Assembly: GCA_046153505.1 (NCBI GenBank)
Contig: JBJXDT010000016.1
Span: 1-5,424, forward strand
DNA length: 5,424 nt
Source of the DNA: JBJXDT01 sp046153505
GTDB taxonomy: Bacteria > Pseudomonadota > Gammaproteobacteria > Burkholderiales > Methylophilaceae
Reading direction: 5' to 3'
Shown: positions 1 through 5,424 of the stretch, one piece after another
Layout: the number at the start of each line of letters is the position of its first letter
Position numbering within the stretch: position 1 is the stretch's first letter
Position numbers and translations under genes: made by a program
Notes under the pieces: model-generated
What the model was told of the DNA's origin: nothing
What the model saw: the letters and a program-made list of their open reading frames with translations, nothing else
The model's database searches: none

Positions 1-2096
1 ATAATAATATCAATCTCGCCAGCAGCCAAGCCACGCAATGCTTCCGCTTGTTCTTTGCCTGTTCTAAAACGAGAAATTTCGGCAATTTTAATCGGCCAAT
101 CGGCGAATCTATCACTAAAGTTATTAAAGTGTTGTTCCGCAAGCAATGTGGTGGGCACCAGCACGGCCACTTGCCTGCCACCCATCACCGCCACAAATGC
201 CGCGCGCAAAGCAACCTCAGTCTTGCCAAAGCCAACATCGCCGCAAACAAGCCTATCCATAGGCCTACCAGACTGCATGTCTTTAATTACATTTTCAATG
301 GCTTCAAGCTGGTCAGGCGTTTCTTCAAATGGAAAGCCCTCGCAAAACGCTTCGTAATCTTGTAAGCTTAAGGTAAAGGCGTGACCACGACGCGCTGCAC
401 GTTGTGCATAAAGATTTAGCAACTCAGCAGCGGTATCGCGGATTTGTTTAAGTGCTTTTTTCTTGGCTTTCTCCCATTGACCACTTCCCAAACGATGCAA
501 TGGTGCACTCTCTGGCGGGCCGCCGGAATAGCGCGAGATTAAGAACAACTGTGAAACTGGCACATATAACTTATCATCACCATAATATTCCAACAGCAAA
601 AACTCTGTTTCACCTTCACCAAAATCAAGGTTAAACAAACCTTTGTAACGCCCTACTCCGTGCTGTTCGTGCACTACTGGATCATCCAGGCGCAACTCGG
701 ATAAATCTTTAAGCATGCCCTCAGTACTGCGCGCCTTTTCTTTCTCACGACGGCGTTGCTGACGAACAGTAGCCGCATATAACTCTGCCTCGGTAATTAC
801 AGCGACATCTTCAACAAAGCCACTATGCAGGGTAGATATGCCCAACATTAAAGCTGCATTACTTGCTTGAAACTCTGCCCAAGTTTCACAAACAGGCATT
901 TGTAAACCATGCTCAGTAAAAAGTTGCGTCATGGTTTCACGACGGCCTAAACTTTCAGCTGCAATTAAAATTCGGCCTTTGAAACTAGCGATAAAGGCTT
1001 TAAGTTTATGTAATGGCGACTCTGCTCGCCGATCAATATCAACCGCTGACAAAACCTTGTTGGCTTCTAAATTAGCAATGAGCAGTGCAAATTCGTGTGT
1101 ATTACTAAAAAAATCATCTACTTTTAGCAAGAGATTTTCTGGCTTTAGAATTGGTCGTTCTGCATCATGTGCAAGCAAGCGGTATCTTGAGTTTGCTTCA
1201 AACCAAAAAGTTTGTGCCGCTTTATCTAAATTTCCATGTAAGCACAGTACTGCGTCAGCTGGCAGATAATCGAACAAGGTTGCAGTAGCCTCAAAGAACA
1301 GTGGCAAGTACCATTCTATGCCGCCACTAGCCGTGCCTTTACTCACGTCTTTGTAAATTTTGGCACGCTGTGGATCGCCTTCAAAATGCTCCCGAAATTG
1401 ACTTCTGAAGGTGCTTATACCTGCCTCATCCAGTGGGAATTCGCGTGCAGGTAACAGACGGATTTCTGGTACAGGATACAAACTACGTTGCGTATCAATA
1501 TCAAATGTGCGGATGCTTTCAATTTCGTCATCAAACAAATCGATGCGATAAGGCAAAGCGCTTCCCATGGGGAATAAATCAATTAATCCGCCTCGCACGC
1601 TAAACTCGCCCGGCGACATAACCTGAGTGACATGGTGATAACCTGCTTGCGCGCACTGCACACGCAAGGCTTCTAAATTGAGTTTTTGCCCTTTCTTGAG
1701 CATAAACGTATGTGCCGCCAAAAAAGCAACGGGCGGCAGTTTCAACAAAGCAGTACCTATTGGCACAATCACCACATCACATTGGTTTTGGCTGATTTGA
1801 TAGAGTGTGGCTAAACGCTCGGAGATCAAATCCGGATGTGGTGAGAACACATCGTAAGGCAACGTTTCCCAATCAGGCAGCAAATGCACTATCAAATCTG
1901 GCGCAAAAAATGGCATTTCCTCTAGCAAGCGCTGTGCCTCAAACGCGTTTGCAGTGATTACAACCAATGGTGTTTTTTTTGCGAGCGATGTTGTTTTTAA
2001 GCCACTTGAAAGTGATGCTAGAGATAAGCTGTCTAAGCCATTGGCTGCATAAGAGAAACGAGATTTTTGACTCTTGATTGGTGGTGTTAACTGCAT
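1..2096 (-). CDS. mfd: Transcription-repair coupling factor Mfd, N-terminal ~698 residues (3' end outside the window)
   Basis: Mfd is an ATP-driven DNA translocase. It removes RNA polymerase stalled at DNA damage and recruits UvrA for nucleotide excision repair. My translation of the minus strand is open from the ATG at 2096-2094 to base 1. Visible blocks in order: DWETLPYD (residues 75-82), typical of the UvrB-like N-terminal module; LIDLFPMGSALPYR and FDDEIES in the UvrA-contacting part of that module; the CarD-like RNA polymerase interaction domain, from about residue 472 (PVVHEQHGVGRY) to ISRYSGG; and helicase motif I GDVGFGKTEVA, with Walker A Lys625 (codon at 222-224), followed by VLVPTTLLAEQH. 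The frame leaves the window at residue ~698 in GEIDIII, just before the expected GTH motif. The remaining translocase lobe and the autoinhibitory C-terminal domain are outside. The Walker lysine lies nine residues earlier than in E. coli Mfd, so the start fits the family. An in-frame stop at 2123-2121, with no other start codon between, makes this ATG the only upstream choice, although it lacks a clear Shine-Dalgarno. It is divergent from rpiA. The frame appears intact. Confidence 0.97.
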   Translation of the reverse strand, partial: MQLTPPIKSQKSRFSYAANGLDSLSLASLSSGLKTTSLAKKTPLVVITANAFEAQRLLEEMPFFAPDLIVHLLPDWETLPYDVFSPHPDLISERLATLYQISQNQCDVVIVPIGTALLKLPPVAFLAAHTFMLKKGQKLNLEALRVQCAQAGYHHVTQVMSPGEFSVRGGLIDLFPMGSALPYRIDLFDDEIESIRTFDIDTQRSLYPVPEIRLLPAREFPLDEAGISTFRSQFREHFEGDPQRAKIYKDVSKGTASGGIEWYLPLFFEATATLFDYLPADAVLCLHGNLDKAAQTFWFEANSRYRLLAHDAERPILKPENLLLKVDDFFSNTHEFALLIANLEANKVLSAVDIDRRAESPLHKLKAFIASFKGRILIAAESLGRRETMTQLFTEHGLQMPVCETWAEFQASNAALMLGISTLHSGFVEDVAVITEAELYAATVRQQRRREKEKARSTEGMLKDLSELRLDDPVVHEQHGVGRYKGLFNLDFGEGETEFLLLEYYGDDKLYVPVSQLFLISRYSGGPPESAPLHRLGSGQWEKAKKKALKQIRDTAAELLNLYAQRAARRGHAFTLSLQDYEAFCEGFPFEETPDQLEAIENVIKDMQSGRPMDRLVCGDVGFGKTEVALRAAFVAVMGGRQVAVLVPTTLLAEQHFNNFSDRFADWPIKIAEISRFRTGKEQAEALRGLAAGEIDII

Positions 2097-2139
2097 AAAT
2101 TGAGGCTGAAATGACTTGGTTTAAGTGTGGAATTTGCCT

Positions 2140-2166
2140 ATTATACTCTTAAGAGGCACTTGTCAT
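2140..2166 (-). promoter_or_regulatory. Candidate sigma70-type promoter for mfd
   Basis: Read on the minus strand, 2145-2140 is a perfect TATAAT (-10) and 2166-2161 is ATGACA, a 5/6 match to the -35 consensus. The spacer is 15 bp, shorter than the preferred 17, which weakens the call. Transcription would start near 2133 and give a leader of roughly 35-40 nt before the mfd ATG. Its position between two divergent genes and the perfect -10 are the main support. Some plus-strand bases of the same segment (TATACT at 2142-2147, TTGTCA at 2160-2165) also resemble promoter elements, so rpiA signals may overlap here. Confidence 0.4.
2146..2155. repeat. 10-bp perfect palindrome between the divergent genes mfd and rpiA
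   Basis: CTCTTAAGAG is a perfect self-complementary sequence lying between the candidate -10 and -35 of the mfd promoter. A short operator half-site pair is possible. A 10-bp palindrome in AT-rich spacer DNA can also arise by chance, and I cannot link it to a known regulator. It has no loop and is too short to act as a terminator. Confidence 0.3.
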
Positions 2167-2213
2167 TTAAGCCAAAATCAAATTGGTACGACCAGAAAAA
2201 TAATAATAAAATT

Positions 2214-2219
2214 GAGGAG
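2214..2219 (+). promoter_or_regulatory. Ribosome binding site of rpiA
   Basis: GAGGAG lies 8 nt before the ATG at 2228. It is a strong Shine-Dalgarno match at near-ideal spacing and fixes the rpiA start. The purine- and A/T-rich stretch just upstream (2196-2210) should leave the site unstructured. Confidence 0.85.
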
Positions 2220-2227
2220 AAAGTCGC

Positions 2228-2908
2228 ATGAACGACAAGCAGTTAGTAGCTATTCACGCCGCAAAATTCGTTAAGAATGAGATGCTAGTTGGATTGGGAA
2301 CAGGTTCTACCGCCAATTACTTTATCGAAGAACTTGCGCGACGACAAGCCGAAGAAGGTCTCAAAGTTACCACTATAGCCAGCTCCAACGTGAGCATGAT
2401 TAAAGCCCAAAGCTTGGGTCTAAATGTCATTTCTTTGCATCAAGTAGATGCAATCGATTTATATGTGGATGGCGCAGATGAAATTACACCAGATATGACA
2501 TTACTTAAGGGGCGTGGCTACGATTTGGTGATGGAAAAACTACTAGCAAGGGCAGCACGTCAGTTTTTAGTAGTGGCGGATAAAAGCAAGTTAGTTGACC
2601 GCATAGGTACTAACTTTGCAATCCCAATTGAAGTAATGCCATACGCATGGAAAGCTGCAAAGCGAAGTATTGAAGCGCTAGGCGGGCGTGGCGAGTTGCG
2701 TGTAAATGCCGCCAAAGATGGCTTGGCGATTACTTCATATGGTAGCTTGGTGTTGGATATGGTATTTGATAAATCCATGACTGAGGACAAGCTTAACGCA
2801 ACGCTGAACAATATTCCTGGTGTGGTAGAGCACGGTATTTTTTACGGGTTAAGTAGCGCCATTTTGATCGCGGATGACGGGAAAATAGTAGAACAATGGA
2901 ACAAATAA
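2228..2908 (+). CDS. rpiA: Ribose-5-phosphate isomerase A
   Basis: RpiA interconverts ribose 5-phosphate and ribulose 5-phosphate in the non-oxidative pentose phosphate pathway. It is cytosolic and normally acts as a homodimer. The 226-residue product is close to the usual ~220. Visible motifs: the phosphate-binding loop VGLGTGSTAN (21-30), an SSN segment (52-54), VDGADE (80-85) with the catalytic-site Asp81 and Asp84, Lys94, Glu103 of the MEK segment (the proposed general base), ADKSKLVD (117-124) with Lys121, and NNIPGVVEHGIF near the C terminus. These positions coincide with E. coli RpiA numbering as I recall it. The active-site loop after Lys94 reads KGRGYDLVMEK rather than the common KGGG-A-L-REK form, so this is a divergent but apparently complete enzyme. 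The start is set by a strong Shine-Dalgarno at 2214-2219. mltF follows 47 bp downstream in the same direction with no terminator between, so cotranscription is likely. In an organism using the ribulose monophosphate cycle this enzyme would also supply formaldehyde fixation, but nothing in the window shows that metabolism. Confidence 0.95.
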   Translation: MNDKQLVAIHAAKFVKNEMLVGLGTGSTANYFIEELARRQAEEGLKVTTIASSNVSMIKAQSLGLNVISLHQVDAIDLYVDGADEITPDMTLLKGRGYDLVMEKLLARAARQFLVVADKSKLVDRIGTNFAIPIEVMPYAWKAAKRSIEALGGRGELRVNAAKDGLAITSYGSLVLDMVFDKSMTEDKLNATLNNIPGVVEHGIFYGLSSAILIADDGKIVEQWNK

Positions 2909-2944
2909 TTGAAAAAAACCACCAAATACGCTGAGCATTTTATT

Positions 2945-2948
2945 AGGA
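2945..2948 (+). promoter_or_regulatory. Ribosome binding site supporting the TTG start of mltF
   Basis: AGGA lies 7 nt before the TTG at 2956. An in-frame TAG at 2944-2946 closes the frame immediately upstream. No ATG or GTG occurs between that stop and the signal peptide, so this site and the TTG together decide the start. A run of seven T (2951-2957) fills most of the spacer and includes the first two bases of the start codon. Confidence 0.7.
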
Positions 2949-2955
2949 CGTTTTT

Positions 2956-4416
2956 TTGCTAAAAAAAGTACTCATTTTATTTGGATTTTTGTTGACCTTG
3001 TACGCTTGCAATAAGTCAAACGTGCCTGAAAAGTCTACCGAAATAGCACTCCCAGCGGCTCCCGCTGCGAATGTGATTACTTTTGTAACGCTCAACAGCC
3101 CAAATACATATTATGTGAATAGTGACAAACAGTTCGCAGGCTTGGAATACGATTTGGCAAAGCTTTTTGCTGAATATTTAAACAAAGAAACACCTGGCAA
3201 AGAAACACAGGTTAAATTTATAGTGGCAGACAGTATTGAAAAAGTCATCGCTACCATCATCAACAAACAAGCAGATATTGCCGCCTCCGATTTAACAATC
3301 ACCGAAGCGCGCAAGCATTTAATTAACTTTTCGCAGCCCTACCAAGACGTACAAGAACAAGTAATATACAATCAGGACACAGATTTCAAACCACCTAAAA
3401 ACGTAAAGGATCTTGTTGATGTGCACTTAGTAGTGCCCGCTGCAACAAGTTTTGCCGAGCGCTTAACAAATCTTCGCAAAAGCGTGCCTTATTTGACTTG
3501 GGAAGAACGTGACGATGTGCATTCGGAAAAGTTAATTGAAGCAGTTGCCAATGGTGAAGTGGATTACACTGTAGCAGATAGCCATTTAGTTGCTGTTTTG
3601 CAAAACTACCATCCTAATATAGGCGTAGCTTTTAGCCTAGGTGAACCTGAAAAAATCGCTTGGGGCTTTTCAAAAACAGCAAACCCAGAACTTTTAGCTA
3701 AAGCCAACACTTTTTTTACTAAAGTCAAAAATGATGGCACTTTGCGCAACCTTATCGACCGCTACCATGGCAATGCAAAGCGATTAAAACCGATTGATGT
3801 TAAAAGCTATTTAAGTAAATCACGCACATTACTACCTAAGTATAAACGCCTTTTTCAGCAAGCACAGGAAATCACTGGCTTAGATTGGCGCTTACTTGCA
3901 GCAATTAGCTATCAAGAATCACATTGGGATACATATAACACGTCGCCAACCAACGTGCGTGGACTGATGATGTTAACCGAGGACACCGCAGATAGAATGG
4001 GAGTAACGGATAGACTAGACCCCAAACAGAGCATTCCGGCGGGTGCAAAATATATCAGCCAAATGATAGACACGGTGCCTGATCGCATTCCTGAGCCGGA
4101 TCGTACATTTATGGCACTGGCCGCATACAACATTGGTTACGCCCATGTTGAAGATGCGCGCGTGCTGGCTGAACGCTTAAATATGAACCCAGACAGTTGG
4201 GCGGACGTGAAAAAAACGCTTGTGATGTTAAATGACCCAAAATATTATTCAAATGCCAAGTACGGCTATTGCAGTGGTGGCGCACCCGTCATTTTTGTCG
4301 AATCCATTCGCAGCTACCACAACATCCTGACCCGCTACGAGCCTAGCTACAACGTGCCTGAAGATAATTACAAGATTGCTGGCGAAAAAATGATCTTAGC
4401 GAAAAATTTCGATTAA
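2956..4416 (+). CDS. mltF: Membrane-bound lytic murein transglycosylase F (lipoprotein)
   Basis: MltF cleaves the MurNAc-GlcNAc bond of peptidoglycan non-hydrolytically, leaving 1,6-anhydro-MurNAc ends, and takes part in cell wall turnover. The 486 residues (E. coli MltF is ~518) begin with a lipoprotein signal peptide: K3 K4, a hydrophobic stretch to L15, then lipobox LYAC with lipidated Cys18. Asn, not Asp, follows at +2, which predicts outer-membrane sorting. Residues ~40-275 form a solute-binding-protein family 3 domain (for example SDLTITEAR 111-119 and NFSQPY), regulatory in this family. The lytic domain spans ~295-460: ISYQESHW with catalytic Glu321 (codon 3916-3918), GLMMLT (336-341), AAYNIGYAH (389-397) and NPDSWADVK. 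This order and the motif set match MltF and not other family 1 transglycosylases. The start is TTG, the only option that keeps the signal peptide; an AGGA site precedes it. The gene lies 47 bp downstream of rpiA and is probably cotranscribed. Its TAA overlaps the convergent serS stop. Confidence 0.95.
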   Translation: MLKKVLILFGFLLTLYACNKSNVPEKSTEIALPAAPAANVITFVTLNSPNTYYVNSDKQFAGLEYDLAKLFAEYLNKETPGKETQVKFIVADSIEKVIATIINKQADIAASDLTITEARKHLINFSQPYQDVQEQVIYNQDTDFKPPKNVKDLVDVHLVVPAATSFAERLTNLRKSVPYLTWEERDDVHSEKLIEAVANGEVDYTVADSHLVAVLQNYHPNIGVAFSLGEPEKIAWGFSKTANPELLAKANTFFTKVKNDGTLRNLIDRYHGNAKRLKPIDVKSYLSKSRTLLPKYKRLFQQAQEITGLDWRLLAAISYQESHWDTYNTSPTNVRGLMMLTEDTADRMGVTDRLDPKQSIPAGAKYISQMIDTVPDRIPEPDRTFMALAAYNIGYAHVEDARVLAERLNMNPDSWADVKKTLVMLNDPKYYSNAKYGYCSGGAPVIFVESIRSYHNILTRYEPSYNVPEDNYKIAGEKMILAKNFD

Positions 4417-4430
4417 CCTACCGAAATTTT
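4403..4430. terminator. Possible bidirectional terminator hairpin at the mltF/serS convergence
   Basis: AAAATTTCG (4403-4411) and CGAAATTTT (4422-4430) form a perfect 9-bp inverted repeat around a 10-nt loop (4412-4421). The loop contains both stop codons, which overlap in TTAA at 4413-4416. On the plus strand the right arm ends in four T; on the minus strand the opposite arm ends in a run of five T. The stem has only two G-C pairs and the T tails are short, so as an intrinsic terminator it would be weak. Its position exactly between two convergent genes, readable from both sides, is the main argument for it. Confidence 0.5.
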
Positions 4431-5424
4431 ATCTAACTTATTCATGTATGGGCGCAATACAGCAGGAATTGTCACGCTTCCATCGGCATTTTGATAATTC
4501 TCCAACACCGCCACCAGCGTACGTCCAACTGCCAAGCCACTGCCGTTGAGCGTGTGTACAAGCTCGGTTTTGCCTTGTGCATTTCTAAAACGTGCTTGCA
4601 AACGGCGCGCTTGAAACGCCTCGCAATTAGATACAGAAGAAATTTCACGGTAGGTGTTTTGTGCTGGGAGCCAAACCTCTAAATCGTAGGTTTTAGCCGC
4701 GCCAAAGCCCATATCACCCGTGCAAAGTGACACAACACGGTATGGTAATTCCAACGCTTTTAAAATGTTTTCCGCATGGCCAACCATCTCTTCCAACGCT
4801 TCATAACTTTTCTCCGGATGCACAATTTGCACCATCTCAACCTTGTCAAATTGATGCTGACGAATCATGCCTTTAGTATCTTTGCCGTAACTGCCCGCTT
4901 CACTTCTAAAGCAAGGCGTATGTGCGGTAAGCTTAATGGGCAAGCTTTCTAGCGGCACAATTTCATCGCGCACGGTATTGGTTAAAGTGACTTCGGAGGT
5001 TGGAATTAAATACATCTTTGCATCGTTGTGCATCATCGAGAACAAATCAGCTTCAAACTTCGGCAACTGGCCAGTGCCTGTCAGTGTCTCCGCATTCACC
5101 AAATATGGTGTATAGCACTCCTCATAACCATGTTTCTCCTGCGTATCCAGCATAAATTGGCTAATAGCGCGATGTAATTTGGCAATTTTGCCGCGCATCA
5201 AAGTAAAACGCGCACCAGAAAGCTTAGCCCCTGTATCAAAATCCAGTCCCAACGGTGTGCCCACATCGTTATGGTCTTTGATTGTAAAATCAAACGTCCG
5301 CGGTGTACCTACTTTACGAACTTCTACATTTTGTGTTTCATCTTTGCCTGGTGGCACACTCTCATGCGGTAAATTTGGCAAATTCAACATTAAATTTTTA
5401 AGTTGCTCTTGCACTTCTGCCAAG
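4413..5424 (-). CDS. serS: Seryl-tRNA synthetase, C-terminal ~336 residues (5' end outside the window)
   Basis: SerRS activates serine with ATP and charges tRNA-Ser (and tRNA-Sec where present). It is a cytosolic class II synthetase. The frame is open to the right edge, so the TTG at 5423-5421 is an internal Leu codon and not a start. By comparison with E. coli SerRS (430 residues), about 88 N-terminal residues are missing, that is, most of the coiled-coil tRNA-binding arm. Numbered from that Leu, the fragment shows the linker LNLPNLPHESVP (13-24), motif 1 around LSGARFTLMRG (68-78), the serine-site TSE (142-144), class II motif 2 FRSEAGSYGKDTKG (172-185) with RQHQFDKVEMV, CTGDMGFGAAKTYDLE (234-249), and motif 3 NGSGLAVGRTLVAVLENYQ (293-311), where Arg301 is the conserved ATP-contacting arginine. 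The C terminus LRPYMNKLDKISVG is slightly longer than the E. coli end. All catalytic motifs look intact. It converges on mltF, with 4 bases shared at the stops. Confidence 0.97.
   Translation of the reverse strand, partial: LAEVQEQLKNLMLNLPNLPHESVPPGKDETQNVEVRKVGTPRTFDFTIKDHNDVGTPLGLDFDTGAKLSGARFTLMRGKIAKLHRAISQFMLDTQEKHGYEECYTPYLVNAETLTGTGQLPKFEADLFSMMHNDAKMYLIPTSEVTLTNTVRDEIVPLESLPIKLTAHTPCFRSEAGSYGKDTKGMIRQHQFDKVEMVQIVHPEKSYEALEEMVGHAENILKALELPYRVVSLCTGDMGFGAAKTYDLEVWLPAQNTYREISSVSNCEAFQARRLQARFRNAQGKTELVHTLNGSGLAVGRTLVAVLENYQNADGSVTIPAVLRPYMNKLDKISVG

Noticed and set aside
48..1269. Plus-strand open frames at 48-365, 55-357, 452-634 and 931-1269
   Set aside because: They lie opposite the well-supported mfd frame, have no recognisable domains and are low-complexity shadow translations.
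2142..2147. TATACT as the -10 of rpiA
   Set aside because: No acceptable -35 lies at 16-18 bp upstream (GTTTAA at 17 bp, TTGGTT only at 20 bp), so I did not list it as a feature.
2183..2212. rpiA promoter with TTGGTA (2183-2188) and TAAAAT (2207-2212), 18-bp spacer
   Set aside because: The transcript would begin inside or just after the Shine-Dalgarno at 2214-2219, which cannot serve the ATG at 2228.
2909..2955. Terminator or small RNA between rpiA and mltF
   Set aside because: The 47-bp gap is A/T-rich with no inverted repeat; it looks like an operon spacer.
2560..4133. Minus-strand open frames at 2560-2811, 3111-3314 and 3912-4133
   Set aside because: They are antisense to the clear rpiA and mltF genes and show no family motif; they are shadows of those genes.
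2956..4416. Amino-acid ABC transporter binding protein as the sole function of the 2956-4416 gene
   Set aside because: The N-terminal half is of the solute-binding type, but the C-terminal half has the full lytic transglycosylase motif set with catalytic Glu321, which identifies MltF.
4491..4682. Plus-strand open frame of 63 codons inside serS
   Set aside because: It is antisense to motif 3 and the C-terminal region of serS and has no domain or supported start.
5421..5423. TTG as the start codon of serS
   Set aside because: The frame is open to the window edge, and the family needs about 88 more N-terminal residues; this is an internal Leu codon.

Overview
The window looks like ordinary chromosomal DNA from a moderately AT-rich proteobacterium. 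It carries four protein-coding genes and nothing that looks mobile. Mfd, MltF and SerRS are all close to the versions I know from Gamma- and Betaproteobacteria. The AT-leaning codon choice would suit a low-GC betaproteobacterium such as the Methylophilaceae, but that placement is only a guess.

Layout from left to right: (1) 1-2096, minus strand, the first ~698 codons of mfd (transcription-repair coupling factor). Its C-terminal part lies beyond base 1. (2) 2097-2227, a 131-bp divergent intergenic region with a candidate mfd promoter, a 10-bp palindrome and the rpiA ribosome binding site. (3) 2228-2908, plus strand, complete rpiA (ribose-5-phosphate isomerase A). (4) 2956-4416, plus strand, complete mltF (lipoprotein lytic transglycosylase), starting at TTG 47 bp after rpiA and probably cotranscribed with it. 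(5) 4413-5424, minus strand, the C-terminal ~336 residues of serS (seryl-tRNA synthetase), convergent with mltF. The mltF and serS stop codons overlap inside the loop of a perfect 9-bp inverted repeat.

The genes serve separate housekeeping jobs: repair of transcription-blocking DNA damage, the non-oxidative pentose phosphate pathway, peptidoglycan turnover and tRNA charging. No single system is encoded. I found no CRISPR, toxin-antitoxin, phage, insertion sequence, tRNA or rRNA signature. The points worth a second look are small: the active-site loop of RpiA, the TTG start of mltF next to a T7 tract, and the shared stop-codon hairpin between mltF and serS. I do not see a previously undescribed system here.
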